Assembly: GCA_949752795.1 (NCBI GenBank)
Contig: OX457058.1
Location: forward strand, 37,202,587-37,266,586
Direction: 5' to 3'
DNA: 64,000 bases
From: Hyperoodon ampullatus
Taxonomy: Eukaryota; Chordata; Mammalia; Artiodactyla; Ziphiidae
Positions 40,231 through 52,907 of this stretch are shown in pieces. Under the pieces are notes generated by a model. It was not told where the DNA came from. It did no database searches and saw only the letters and a program-made list of their open reading frames with translations. The position numbers and the translations under genes are program-made. The first letter of the stretch is position 1. Each line of letters starts with the position of its first letter.

Positions 40231-40829
40231 AAAAATGTTGGGTTGGAGCAGGGTCTATTCAATTTCTCAGTCCCCAGGAGCCGCCACAGAAAATGCAAGC
40301 AGCCTCCTTCAGTTCAGCCTCCAGCTCCCAGAGAATGCAACCGTGTCCATACAGCGCCATCTTAGGAGGACAGAAGTACACAGACTTTCCCTGAACCAAA
40401 ACTGGGACCTCTGGCAGCTGAAGACAGGTGGTGATAGCGAAGCCAATCCAGGCTGGGTGCTGGTAGGGGTCCTCCATGAGCACCGAAATCACCACCACCT
40501 GGGAGGAGGGGCGGGGACAAATCCACAAAGGAGCTCCAGCCTAGGACCCTTCACTGGCCGCCCTCCCCAGGTACAGGTAGGCCTGAGGGTGGGGGCTCGG
40601 GCTCTCCCACCCTTGCCATCACCCCTCTCGAGGGCACAGGAAGGATTAGAATCTGACTCTCCAGCTATATACATACCTTCCCCAGCCCCTCTCCCACCAT
40701 GAGAACTTGCTCCAGAGAGCTGACAAGTCCTTGCTTATCTCCAGGGACAGGGAACCCACTATCTCACTGGAAGAGAGCAAACATGGAAAGCCCAGTCTAT
40801 GCTGAGGGCTGTTCAGGCATTTTCACACA

Positions 40830-40975
40830 CAGTAATTCACTCCTTTAATCCTTCCACCAGCCCTGGGAGACGGCACATTATATCAGTCTCTTTTTATGCA
40901 GAAACTAGAGATCAGAAAGGTTATGTAATTGCCCAGATCCACACAGCTAGGAAATGGTGGTAATTAGGGTAACAT
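40830..40975 (-). mobile_element. MIR fragment
   Basis: 'ctttaatccttccaccagcc' then 'cagaaactagagatcagaaa' and 'cacacagctagg' is reversed MIR core sequence. Confidence 0.7.
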
Positions 40976-43900
40976 ACATCTCAGTTTGCCCTGAAGAGTC
41001 CCAGTTTGCATCTGCTGCCCGGGTGTAATAATTAAGACAGCTCCCTTTCATTCTTGAAAGTGCTCCAGTTTAGAAGATAAATTATAAGGAATCCAGGTCT
41101 ATGCTCTTCCTCTGAACAATCCAACCTCCTCTCCCAACCCCATTTTTCCAGCCAAAGCCCCAGGGGCTGCCTGCTCAAAACTTCAGGCCCCTGGGGCAGG
41201 CCCCAGGGACAGAAGCTGCAGAATTATCAGCCAGCACAGCTAAGCTGTGGTTTTTTTATCCAGAAGAGGAAGCGGAGGCTGTGGTCCAGGCCCTCTTGCT
41301 CTTCTTAAGAAACTGCTTCTCCTCCTACGGCTTGGAGCTGCTCTGAGCCCCTAAGGCCCACCCTGTGCTTGGGAGGCTCCCAGAGTCCCCACCCTGGCTC
41401 TCCTGCTCTGAGCAGCAGCCTGGGTTGGTAGCAGGGGTGAATCTCACCCAACCCTGGGCCCCCATCCTGACAGAGGCCCCTGAGCAGAGGGACAATGGCC
41501 CCTAAGGCCTTTAGCGGAAGCCAGGGTGGAGTCCCCAGGAGGCTCCAGCAGTCACTTCTCACTCAAGGCAGAAGTCACGTCCCCCATGTGGCATCACAGA
41601 CAGGATTTGGAGAAACAGGCTGGTGGGACGTGCTCTGGGGACCCAAGCCTCTACCGGCCCCTGCTAGGTGCTCCAGGCCATGGGCCCAGCCCCTGTTTGC
41701 TAGGAGTCAAGGGCTCACTTCCCACAGTTGTGCCAGACACCACCAGAGCTGCTAAGACAAGTACCCTTGGCCTTTAGAAAGCTCCTGCCTTTCAAAAAAC
41801 ACTCACTCTCCTGTTCTCCCCACCCCCAGGCCGACTTTCCTCAGCCAGACCCATGTTCCATGTTGGCAAGAGAAAAAGGAAGAAGGAAACAAAATCCCAT
41901 AGAGGTTAGATTGGGCTGCTGGGCCCCTGTTCTGGTTGTGGGGCAGAGGACAGAGGATAGGACAAGAGGCTAGCCGGAAGCCTGAACTTGAGTCCACACA
42001 ACCAAGTGGTTCTGAGGAAGGGAGGCATTTCCCAACCAGGGAGGAGGGCCTGAGGCCGTGTCCCTACTGCCTGCAGGTGTGGGGGATGGGGTTTTGGTGT
42101 CATCACAGCTTGACTGCGTGGTTCCAACATCCCACAGAGTTTGGTGAGCATCAGTAACCTGGGTGGCCCCTCAGCCTACTCAGGATGCGGGAGCTCACTC
42201 CAGTGGGCCTCTGTCTGTCCCTCTGGGTCCCACACACACGGCCTGTCCTGGTCCCACGTATTCAGCCTCTTCCAGGAGCCTCAAGCTCCCAAAGAGGTCG
42301 GGCCCTGGCCCCTGCCCAGCTCTGTGTGGGAGCAGAGCGCACAGGTCCTTGCGTCCCCGTCCGTGGGGCAGGAGCTGGAGCCAGGCACCGCAGGGCAGGT
42401 GACTGGACATCCAGACCCGGTGACCTTCACTGCTCTCGGGACAGGTCTGAAACCCCAGCCTGGAAGGAGGCGTGTTTGAGAAACGAGACCTGTGGCCGGA
42501 GTCCCTCTCACGGCTAGCACCCCCGAGCCTCCTCCCCAGCGAGGGGCCCCCAAGCCTCTCGTGACCTGGGGAGCAGGGAACCCTGCTAACCTCAAGATGG
42601 AAGCATCAACCTCTGCGGCGGCCGTGGTTTGACAGTTACTGCGAGAGCAGGCCTCCCACACCAGCCCCACGAGCCTGCCACGTGCAGGCCACGTGCCCCG
42701 CCACGGGGGACCGCCATCCACTTGTCACCGCCTGGTGCCAGCTTCCAGCCCAGCGGTCCTGCTCCCTTCGCACTCGCTGGATGATCTTTGCAAGCTCTGT
42801 GGCCTTTCTGAGCCTCAACTTCTCATCTGCACGGTAAACTGGCCCTGCCACCCGAGTTGGTTACCAGCACCTCTGGTCAGAGGTCCCACAAATGTTTGTT
42901 GGGCCAAACACAGAAACCCAGGCATGGCCCTGGCACTCGGCGAGGTCACAGTCAGGGAGGGGAACGCGATCGCTCACCCCGGGGGAAGGAGAGGAGAAGC
43001 AGCATTGGGGTATGGGGGTGCTGCGGGAGCCCCCAGGGGAGACCTAGTCCAGTCCAGAGGGCACAGGAAATGAAGTTTGAGCCTTGGAGAATGAGTAGGA
43101 ATTCAGAACACGAGAAGGACACCCCAGGGAACCGCAGGGGTAAAGGCTGGAGGTGTGATGGAGCTTGGCCTGAGAAGGGACCTCCCCGGGGTTAAGGACG
43201 GGCTGAGGGAGGTGGAGAAGCCATCCCAGATGGTCCTGGCTGAGGAGTGGGATCTGTCCCCAGGGGGGGCTCTGAGAGACATGATCCGATTTGCCTTCGA
43301 AAAATGACCCCAGGGTCAGAAAAGGATTGGAGTGGGTGAGGCCGGACGCCAGCAGACAGGCAGGAGGCTCTTACATATCCAGCAAGAGAAGTAGCAGCTC
43401 TCAGGGTAGCAAGGTGACAGGAGTCGACAGATCCCACTGGCCCAGGAGGGGACATGGGGCAGGGACAGGGGCTGTTGACATGCTTTGAAGACATCCCCGA
43501 GAGACAGCGATCCCACATCAGGGAGACCGACAGTCCTGGCCCTTTCCAGGCAGGAGGACGCTTTGTTGCCAGAGGGGTCAATTTGGGAGCCCCTGGTCCA
43601 GGCCCCAGTGCAGCCCTCCTGGGGCCCAGGATCTCCTGCAATGTGTGGGGTATGCATGCGTGTGCACGTGAGGGTTCTGTCCAGCCCACGCTGCCTCCTC
43701 CGAGCTTGGCAAGTAATTCTGCAAAGGCCACACCAACACCCCACAAAAAAATGCCAACTCTGTGCTAATTTATTTTTTATATTTAAGAGCATGTGATGAA
43801 TGCTCTGCTTATTGACCTGGAAAGTCATCCACAGCATGTTTTTGAGAAGCCGAACAGAGTCCTACCCTTTTGCTGTAGATCCATGCCGCCCTGCTGCCCA

Positions 43901-44054
43901 GCCTGGGACCCCAGGTCCCTCGTGGGCTGCAGGAAGGGCCATGACATAAGGCACAGCACTCGGCATTGTATGTCTCTTAAATGACAGCTCAGCTCACTTT
44001 TTTAAAAGGCTACAGTACAACATGGCTAGTAAAGATTTTATTTGTCACTTTACC

Positions 44055-44083
44055 TGTGTGTGTGTGTGTGTGTATGTGTGTGT
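44055..44083 (+). repeat. (GT)n microsatellite
   Basis: About 14 TG units with one interruption ('gtgtatgtgtg'). Confidence 0.9.
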
Positions 44084-45183
44084 TTAGACAGCGTTGCTCA
44101 CCAAAATATTAACAGTAGTGGAATTGAGATGATTTTTACTTTTCTGAATTGCTTGACTTTTTACAAAAAGAACTCTATCATTTTTATAATCAGAATAAAG
44201 CAAGGGACAGCCACTTGGCCACCTTGGGGTTTGGCTTTGCTCCAGAAGGGCTGTGGGGTCAGAGCCCCCAGTGGACTAGGAATAGGCTGTGGGCCTGGAG
44301 CAAGCACCCACTCCCAGGGCCAGGACCAAGCGAGGCCAGCAGGCGTCAGTGGAGTTGAACTTGCACAGGGTGCTGAGGCTGGAGTGGCCCTGTGGCCTCT
44401 AGGCTGGGGAGCCCAGGGTCTGGCCATTGCCACTGGGGCCACCCTGCCCATTCCTGAGCAGAAGACAACACTTCCCCACCTGGCCACCCTTCTCACTTCC
44501 AGGGGACGAGTGCCCTGTGCTGGGTCACCTGCCTAGGTGCCAGTGGGGAGCACAGCAGGAACTCCAGCTCAAGGAGAGGGTGCTGCACTGGGGAAAGGAG
44601 AAGGGGGCCCCAGGTGGCCCGCAAGGACCCCCACCCTACAAGTCCTGCCACTCCCTCAGCAGTCCTTAGCTGAGGTCTGCACTTTGCCCCAGACCGGGGT
44701 TCTGGCTGGAAGGACCTATCATACAGCAGGTGCCTAATAACATTTGTTGGATGAGTGGGTGAAGGGGCCACTATGAAGGCACCTGCCTAGACGGCCCTCC
44801 CCATGAGAGGATGAGATAGGAGGATGGGGACAGGGGCCTGGGGCCTGCTGGATCTTAAAATCCCGCTGCCCACTTGGCACTGCCAGGCCTGTGGGGAGGC
44901 TCCCCCCTTACTGCTTCTGTTGGCTTCACCAAGACAAGTGAAAGTTGCCTTCCAGTTGGCCTCAGTATTCACTTAGATTTCCTTTTGTATGTGTGCATTG
45001 ATGCTTTTGATTATTAGTGTCTTACTCATTCTCAGAAAGCTGGCCGATTTCCCCATTTACTGATTTTCTGGAGTCCACTCACGTGTGGGGAAGACCAGGA
45101 TGCATGGAGGACTTGGAATTCAAACTTTAATCATCGCTACCTGTGCAGAGCTTCATCCCAGCTGAGAAGGCAGAAACCTAGGT

Positions 45184-45683
45184 CAGTAGTTCTCAAAGCT
45201 TCAGCATCTCTAGAGGGCTGGGTAAAACAGTTTCTGGATCAGAAGATCTGGGCTGGGGTCTAAGGGTCTGCATTTCTAACGTGGTCCCTGGTGATGCTGA
45301 GGCCACCAGCCACCCCGGGCACACTTTTTTTTTTCTTTTTGACTGCTTTGGGTCTTCGTTGCTATGCGTGGGCTTTTTCTAGTTGGCAGCGAGCCGGGGC
45401 TGCTCTTCTTGCCGTGTGCGGGCTTCTCATTGCGGTGGCTTCTCTTGTTGCGGAGCACGGGCTCTAAGCACGCGGGCTTCAGTAGTTGTGGCGCGTGGGC
45501 TCAGTAGTTGTGGCTCGAGGGCTCTAGAGCGCAGGCTCAGTAGCTGTGGCACACGGGCTTAGTTGCTTCTCGGCATGTGGGATTTTCCTGGACCAGGGAT
45601 CGAACCCGTGTTCCCTGCATTGGCAGGCCGATTCTTAACCACTGCGCCACCAGGGCAAGTCCCCGGGCCCACATTTTGAGACT
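45184..45683 (+). mobile_element. MER5A-like element split by a SINE
   Basis: 'cagtagttctcaaagcttca' at the left, 'tgcatttctaacgtggtccc' inside and 'ccacattttgagac' at the right are MER5A landmarks (hAT-Charlie). A long SINE divides it at 45327-45662. Confidence 0.8.
45327..45662 (-). mobile_element. CHR SINE, long type
   Basis: Reversed copy from a T-run and 'gactgctttgggtcttcgtt' to 'ccaccagggcaagtcc'. 'ccccgggc' flanks both ends. Confidence 0.94.
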
Positions 45684-46379
45684 TTCCTAGGGCAGAGGAA
45701 AGGGCACCAGGGGTCAGCCCTCAGGGTGAATACAAACCTTAGCTGCTGGGAACTTAGCTTTGGGCCTTGGGCAAGGCAACCTCTTTCATCCTTGGTTTCC
45801 CCACAATGTCAGCGAGCCTTTAGAGTGGGCCGGAAGCCTCCAGGGGGTGTTTAGGAATGTGGGGGTGGAACAGCCTTGCTTGGTGAGTGCTATTTGCAGG
45901 AAGGGGTCTGGTGTCACAGAAAAGCTCCTCCAGCACCCAAGTACGTCTTCAACAGACTCGGCAACAGGGAAGCAGAAGCAGGAACGCTGTTTCCGGCAGG
46001 CGCTTTGCAGAGAGCGCTGGAGGTAAAGGAAACCTTAAAAGCGGTGGAAAGAGTGTAAGTTGAGATTTCCCAGTCCTTGCCAGCCTGTGGAGTCAAATGG
46101 GGTCACATGACCCCCCAAATTTGCTGGAGAGCGGAGTTCTGTCTCCCTGTCAAGCCAGGCAAATGCCACTTCATGATACAGTCCGTTGGGGATTTGAGAT
46201 AGGGGGCTTGGGGCGCCAATGTGCTACAGAGGCTTTCCAGAAAACCGTCATTTCAGCATCCACTTGAGCCTGGTCCCTTTGCCTCGACCCTACAACATCC
46301 AAAGCCAAACCTCAGAACAGGATGGGGCCAGTCACCCCGCGGGCTGTGTTTCACCAGTTCATAGCAAGGAAGACTATCA

Positions 46380-46565
46380 AATGGCTCTGGAGTCAGAGTG
46401 CTTGAGGTCAAAGGCCAACTGAATCCATTTATTGTGTGACCTTAAGTAAGTTACTTAACTTCTCTGTGCCTGAGAGTGATCATAACAGCATAACCCTATG
46501 GGATTGATTGTTATGAGGGTTTAATGATATAATGCGTGATCAGCAGGTTGCCACTGCCTGGCACT
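46380..46565 (+). mobile_element. MIR element
   Basis: 'tggctctggagtcagagtgc', then 'tgtgaccttaagtaagttac' and 'ttaacttctctgtgcc' is a well-kept MIR in sense orientation. Confidence 0.85.
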
Positions 46566-46689
46566 CACTGAACATGAACTTTTTGTTATTGTAGCATAGA
46601 CCCCCCTATGTTTGTGTTGTCTGTTGCATATATCTGTGCAGAAATTGACTGGCGAATAAACTGGATATAGTCCTCACTCAGCTCAGCCA

Positions 46690-47962
46690 TTCTCAACCTG
46701 ATCCTTTTTTTGAAATTGCTCTCTCAAAAAAAGAAGCCACCACCCAAGAGGGCAGTCCTGGAGAGGATGACTTCACCCCGTCTGCACTGGGCACCTGAGA
46801 GCATTGAAATGCTGTCTATGAGAGAGAGCTGCAAACTTTCCAAGATCATGGAGATACAGGAGAAATCTGGTTATGGCTTGACTTATAAAGTGGAGGCAGA
46901 TACACAAGATTCCATTGGATGCATCCAGTGCTTGATACTGGAACGGGAATGGCGTTTTACTGGCTAAACTTGTTGGTCTGATAGAGAAGGAAATGAGGGA
47001 AACTGGGAGAAAATGAAGATCTTGAAGAATATGGCTTGAGATCACTAAAAGAATAGGAGGCAAAATTTGGTTTCTCTAATATTTCTGAAATTGATTACTC
47101 TCCTTCTGCAATACAGCTTTCTGGAAGTATTACAGAGAAAGAAGGTTTATCTAAAATTATGTTGAACGTAGAAGACTTTTGGGGGCTTCCCTGGTGGGGC
47201 AGTGGTTAAGAATCTACCTGCCAATGCAGGAGACACGGGTTCGAGCCCTGGTCCAGTAAGATCCCACATGCTGCTGAGCAGCTAAGCCCGTGTGCCACAA
47301 CTACTGAGCCTGTGCTCTAGAGCCTGAGAGCCACAACTACTGAATCCACGTGCCACAACTACTGAAGCCCGTGCACCTAGAGCCCATGCTCCACAACAAG
47401 AGAAGCCACTGCAATGAGAAGCCTGCACACCACAGCGAAGATTAGCCCCTGCTCGCCGCAACTAGAGAAAAGCCCGCGTGCAGCAACGAAGACCCGATGC
47501 AACCAAAAATTAATTAATTATTATTATTTTTTTTTAAGTTATAAAAAAAAGAAGACTTTTTGAATCCTTCCACAAAGCTGTCTGGATTTCATATTTGTAT
47601 TGACAAAGGAATGCCATAAGCCTTAATCCTGACAATGCAATTGAGAAGAGGAAGCAACATGTGAAATCTCTCTCCAGGGTGAGAGAATAAACCTGACACA
47701 GAAAATGCAAGTGCAAGTAAATGTTTAGTAAGTACACAGGATGCACATGTTGAATAGATAAAGTGGGTTGGTAAAAAAAAATCATGAGCATGTAAGTGGT
47801 TGGGTTTTAGAGATCAACCAAGAATAATTTAAAATTTTCTTTTGTATTTGAGATGTAAATATTTTTCTTTCTGATTAAAAAAAGATTCCTGTAACTGCCG
47901 AACAGTTAAAAACTTTAAAGCAGTAAATGAATTTACAGAAAGCAAAAAAAAAAAAAAAAAAC
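46690..47962 (+). pseudogene. Probable processed pseudogene of unknown parent
   Basis: From about 46,690 the text reads as coding-like fragments in shifting frames, for example DPFFEIALSKKK and, after frame breaks, NEDLEEYGLRSLKE and SNISEIDYSPSAIQLSGS, separated by stops. After a SINE insertion (47182-47549) the same kind of sequence resumes and ends in a 19-A tract at about 47,944-47,962, as expected for a reverse-transcribed mRNA. No introns are apparent. I could not identify the parent gene, and an unknown repeat family is possible. No clear target duplication was found. Confidence 0.45.
47182..47549 (+). mobile_element. CHR SINE, long type, inside the pseudogene
   Basis: Head 'gggcttccctggtggggcag', TTAATTA/T-rich tail. 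Target 'agaagactttt' at about 47,169 and 47,551 proves insertion into the surrounding sequence. Confidence 0.95.
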
Positions 47963-49539
47963 CCTCCTTCAGGCATGGACACATCCAACTATCTAATCAT
48001 CATAAGCAGCCAGATTCTGGGTTCTGGAAATTGGCAGATAGCACCTCCTAACATAGGAGGTCTCAATACAGACTCTAGGAACCCCTGGAAGACCCAGGGA
48101 TGGATGTCAGAGGGTGTATAAACCTCTAAATTGTATGTACTCTTTTTGTATGTCTGTGCAGATTTCTGGGAGAAGGGCCATGACTTTCTTCAGATGGTCA
48201 AAGAGGCCAACACCCCTAAAAAGTTAAGAGACACCTGCCTCACAGAGGCTGAGGAAGGCCTCAGCAGGCTCCCTGGACAGTACAGCTCCTCCCAGGAACA
48301 CACAGGGGCTCCCTGAAACCAAGACCCAGGACTGAGCTAGCTCTGCACCTCCTTACCCGAGAGCCAAGCCTTCTCCAAAGTGAGGAGAGGACTCAACACT
48401 ACAAAATGGTGAGAACAAATTAGAAAGTGTAAACCCCAGGCAAAAAAGTCTGATGACAGTTCGCCATAATGACCAGCTGCCTGCAATCTGGTGGGGGAGA
48501 CAAGCCTCGGGGAAGAGGGAGGGAGCTGCCCCATCACAGACCAAGCAGATGGTGTGCTCAGCGGGGTGGTCGGGACAGCCGGAGGATCGGGCATGGAGAG
48601 GTGTGCAGAGTCCATGGTGCAGCTCAGACTAAAACAGCCGAAGGAGTTGCAGAACAGGGTGAGTGCAGGCTCTGGGGCGTATCAGCCACGTGAGCCCTTA
48701 GCTTCCCTTAGCCTCGCTTCCTCATCTGAAAAATGGGATTTGGTGGGATGGTGGTAGATACCTGGCCTCTCTCCTCCTGGGCTTGCTGTAGAGCCAAGAA
48801 GCCCGTGCATGTTGTAATGGGTTCAAGGTCAGCTGCAGCAGCAGCTGGGGCCTGGGTGGCCTGAGTCTGAATCCCAAGTTGGCACTTCCTCCCTGGGCGC
48901 TCCTGTGTCTAATGGGGTCAGGGTGGTCCTGCCACAGGCTCGCTTCCTGGACTTCCCAGAGCATGGCGAGCGCTGGGCAAGCTGTGGCCACCGTCCTCAT
49001 TCACACGCTCAGCGGGACACCCTCGGGGCTACTGTCAGCACCCCCTGTTTTGGTAAGAGCTGTGCAAACAGAGGGCTGCGATTGAACAATAGAGAGGAAT
49101 CCAGGTGGGGATGAGAGAGGAGGAGGAGGGGGCGTTTAGCAAGGAAAGAGCAGAAATGTCCCAGAGAGAAAAGCAGTTACAGCTTTATTATGGGGAAGGA
49201 TGAGATTCCTTTTCCCGTCTCCTCACAAAAATACTCCCATCAAGTATTTCTTGTTTCCCTGTGGAATGGATCTGTTCCGAGCTCAGCAGCTCCATTACAG
49301 GGAGCCTGCGCTTCCCATGCCTTTACAGGAACCCACCCTTACCGCAACCTGTGAGAGGGTCCTGCTAGTCTCTGAGGCAGCTGAGCCCTGAATCCAGGCA
49401 GGTGTTGGGCCCGGGATTCTCCTCAGGCTGCCTGATGTCACTAGGCTGGTGGGGCAGGACGAGAACAGGCCAGGGGCTGACAACACCCAGGACACGCTGA
49501 GAGCTCGACCCAGCTGCCCAGAGGCTCCTGGCCCATCCT
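47963..49539. other. Intergenic, no gene seen
   Basis: Moderately GC-rich sequence with a MIR-like fragment near 48,665-48,770 ('cctcatctgaaaaatgggat'). Open frames of 60-110 codons on both strands have no recognisable product. Confidence 0.55.
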
Positions 49540-49660
49540 TTTTTTTGTTTGTTCTTTTGACCAAGTCCCACAGCATGCAGGATCTTCCCTGACAGGGATT
49601 GAACCCACACCCCTGCAGTGGAAGCATAGAGTCTTAACCACTGGACCTCCAGGGAAGTCC
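49540..49660 (-). mobile_element. CHR SINE, C type
   Basis: Reversed copy: T-rich tail, 'ttgaccaagtcccacagc', ending 'ggacctccagggaagtcc'. Target 'ctggcccatcc' on both sides. Confidence 0.94.
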
Positions 49661-50194
49661 CTGGCCCATCCTCTTGATGGAGGGTCAAGCTGCACTGCCC
49701 TCTCATGGCCCATACTGCTCCCGCAGCCCCTTCCCTGGGCAGGTGGGGGACCCTCCCAGAAAGGCCTGACCGACCCTTCTTTAGCCTTGATCCCAGACTC
49801 CCCACCTCTTCTGATGCTGCTTCCTCACCGGGACAACTCAACCTGCCGCCTGGCCCAAGGTCCTGACCAGGTCCTGGGCTGGTGAGGAGAGCGTGGCTAT
49901 GGGGCAGTGGGTGAATGGGGTGAGGCAGTCATGAGGGGAAGTGGGGTCACTCCTCCTGGGAGGGCTTGGATTGGTGGTGTGCCTCCTGGCCTGGCCCTCG
50001 TCCCCAGTGACGCTCCGGACCAAATTTCCCTAGGGGAAGGGCCACAACCATATATTCTCTTCAAGGCCCCAAGATGGGAAGTGAGCTGCTTATGCCACAG
50101 GCAAAGACCTTCCTGCCCTCTGAGGTTGGCTACCCTGATCCCGAGGCCCCATATCTGGGGTTGGAATTTCCAGTTCTTCAAACCTGTCCAGTCC

Positions 50195-50285
50195 TTCAAA
50201 CCTGTTGCTGACTTGCTACGTGACCTTGGGCAAGTCACTTCCTTCTCTGGGCCTCAGAATCCTCACCAATAGAATGAATGATCCA
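50195..50285 (+). mobile_element. MIR core
   Basis: 'gacttgctacgtgaccttgg', 'gcaagtcacttccttctctg' and 'ggcctcagaatcctcacc' match the MIR core closely. Confidence 0.85.
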
Positions 50286-50404
50286 ATATGCCCACCCACT
50301 AGGACATTCCAAAACTATGAAATGTTCATAGCCATGTGATTTTACATAATCAGAGACGCATTCCTTTATCTGACAAAAATGTAAATGGCCCTGGTAAATG
50401 ACTC

Positions 50405-50560
50405 AGCAGTCCTCAACCCTGGCCTGTACACCCACAGCACTTGGGATGGGAAGGGAGAGGTCCCACCCAGACCCACAGAATCTGAGTCTCTGGGCCTCTA
50501 GGCCTCTGGGTGGGCAGGACCTGGAGATTTGCATTTGTTAAGAGGCTGCCTAGGAGAGGA
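50405..50560 (+). mobile_element. MER5A-like element
   Basis: 'cagcagtcctcaaccctggc' then 'cagaatctgagtctctggg' and 'ggagatttgcatttgttaag' follow the MER5 order. Confidence 0.75.
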
Positions 50561-51197
50561 TTTCGGACTTTAGAAGGCAGAGTGAGGGGAGAACACAAAC
50601 TCTCCCTACCCCAGTACCTGACAAAGTGAACAACGACGACAAATTATGAAGAGAATGAGTTGACACACTAAGAAGACAATCTCCAGAGCAGTGGCCTCCA
50701 GGCCCTCCGTCCTCACGAATCCTGGGCTGCCTGGGACATGGGAGTAGGACACAGGCCTGGCTGGGCAGAGGGGGTCTGGGGTGCAGGGTATGTGAGGGAT
50801 GGATGGCAGGACACAGAAGACCTGTGCCCCCAGCAAGGGTGGCCTCGGTGGGGGGAGTCTCCCCCAACCCCTGCACATTTGAGCTCCCAAAAAGCAGACT
50901 AAAAACAACACAGCTCTCGAAACCGTCCTTCTGGGGGAGGGCAGCCTGGTTCCCGTGTGAGAAGTAGTGGAGTTGCTCAAATTAACTGAACAAGATGAAA
51001 AGAACTCGCAAGGCCACCCTGCCAACTGCCAGGAAGGGGAAGGAAATCTCATGAGGGCATGGCTGGGAGGGGATGGGGCTGAGGATCAAAGGCAGCTTCC
51101 CTGAAACTAATAGCTTCAGGAGAGAGAAAAGTTAATGAAAAGATGAGTCGGATATAAAAAGAGCACAGAGGAGAGATGATTAAAAAATAGCATCAGG

Positions 51198-51389
51198 GGG
51201 CTTCCCTGGTGGCGCAGTGGTTGAGAGTCCGCCTGCCGATGCAGGGGACACGGGTTCGTGCCCCGGTCCGGGAAGATCCCACGTGCCGCGAAGCGTCTAG
51301 GCCCGTGAGCCATGGCCACTGAGCCTGCGCGTCCGGAGCCTGTGCTCCACAACGGGAGAGACCACAACAGTGAGAGGCCCGCGTACCAC

Positions 51390-51428
<39 letters not shown>
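51198..51428 (+). mobile_element. CHR SINE, short type with a CA-repeat tail
   Basis: Forward copy whose A-tail has become about 18 CA units (51,393-51,428). Flanked by 'aaaatagcatcaggg' on both sides. Confidence 0.95.
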
Positions 51429-51433
<5 letters not shown>

Positions 51434-51442
51434 AGCATCAGG

Positions 51443-51778
51443 GGCTTCCCTGGTGACGTAGTGGTTAAGAATCCACCTGCCAATGCAGGGGACACGGGTT
51501 CGAGCCCTGGTCCGGGAAGATCCCACATGCCGTGGAGCAGCTAACCCCTGCGCCACAACTACTGAGCCTGTGCTCTAGAGCCCGCGAGCCACAGCTACTG
51601 AAGCCTGTGTGCCTAGAGCCCGTGCTCCGCAACAAGAGATGCCACCGCAATGAGAAGTCTGCGCACCGCAACAAAGAGCAACCCCCGCTCGCTGCAACAA
51701 GAGAAAGCCTGCGTGCAGCAACGAAGACCCAACGCAGCCAAAAATTAATTAATTAATTAATTTTAAAAAATATATATA
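51443..51778 (+). mobile_element. CHR SINE, long type (same target as its neighbour)
   Basis: Head 'gggcttccctggtgacgtag', tail of AATT and AT units. 'tagcatcagg' on both sides, the same target as the previous SINE. Confidence 0.95.
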
Positions 51779-52234
51779 TAGCATCAGGAGATGCAAAGAG
51801 AGCTTGAAGAGGAAAGGACACACACTAAGGACCCAAGCCGGACCACTGCACATCTAAAAACTGAGTTACAACACAGGGCCCAGGTCTGAAAAGCAAATTC
51901 ATGGCACAGAGAGAAACTTGAACTAGTCACAGTGAATTCAGAGAAAGAGGACACATAAATTCAAACAACTAAAAAGATGATCATTATGGAACACAGACCT
52001 TCCCACCTCAGAGGGCTTGGAGTCCCTGAAGTAGATTATCCAACAGCTAAAGCAAAAGAATGTTTAGAGAAACTCTCCCTGAAACAAAGGGAGAACCCAC
52101 TGTGTTGATTGAAAGGGTACAAGAGGGATTCAGACTGATCGACACCGGGAGCACACTGAATCCGGTGGAGTTGCTGGACTTTAAGGATAAAGAAAACAAC
52201 CCTTCAGGCACCCACGAGGAAAAACCAAGTCAAC

Positions 52235-52677
52235 AATGAGGGGAGAGAAAAATCAATCTGGCCTCATGAAAAGAAAATAAAAATGGAGTCAGTATTGCTA
52301 AGGGAGCTCTCTAAAATGGAGCGGGAGGCCACTGAGGGAGTGTGACTTAAGCACGCCTCAGCCCAGATGGAATCTTCTCGTCTTAACACAGGCATCCAGA
52401 ACATCTGTCCAATGTCCCAGAAACTCCAGATACTTATTGGACCCTTACCCTCAAATAATTCATGACAGCCAATCCCTTAAGGACAAATATTTCCTTTCTT
52501 GCGTCAGTACAGCCTCGTGACTTTTGCCTTTACAAGCCCCTGACTCTTCCTCTTCCCTGGAACACTGTTTTGGTTTAAGCCAAGTCTGTGTCTCCTGACT
52601 TAAAATCCTTAAGACCCCAAATAAACTCTTTTCTTATTGTAGCCTTGTGAGGGTTTTGTTTTTTTTTTTTGGTTGAC
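52235..52677 (+). mobile_element. Possible solo LTR of an endogenous retrovirus
   Basis: A region with U3-like text, then 'ccaaataaactcttttctta' (AATAAA plus downstream T/GT-rich sequence) and an end 'ggttgaca', the usual CA terminus of a gammaretrovirus-like LTR. The left edge is uncertain (52,235-52,320) and no target duplication was found. No gag, pol or env coding sequence is nearby. Confidence 0.4.
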
Positions 52678-52907
52678 AGCCTCACATTTTTCCACAGCAA
52701 CATTCAAGACCAGAAGACAAGGGAGCTGAGAGTTCGAAGTGGTATGGAAAGGGGGAAACCAAGAATTTGACACCCAGTGAGGTTGTTTGGATTCGTAGAC
52801 AACATGGAAAGGGTCGAGGAAAATAGCACCCTTGAGCCTTTTTTTGAAGAAAAAAAAAAAACATACTCAGCCGTGAAATCTAGCTAACCATTAAAAGTGT
52901 TCATTCT

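Larger units (their letters stand above)
40231..45183. other. Intergenic, GC-rich, SINE-free 5 kb
   Basis: The longest stretch without a CHR SINE. It contains MIR fragments (about 40,830-40,970 reversed; about 42,750-42,845 sense) and a GT microsatellite near 44,055-44,083. Overlapping open frames up to 184 codons in several phases (for example 43,192-43,746) lack any domain I recognise and behave like chance frames in GC-rich DNA. No FURIN-type coding exon was seen. Confidence 0.6.

Noticed and set aside
43192..43837. Overlapping frames of 173 and 184 codons on the - strand
   Set aside because: Several phases are open at once, composition is simply GC-rich, and there is no recognisable domain or conserved motif.
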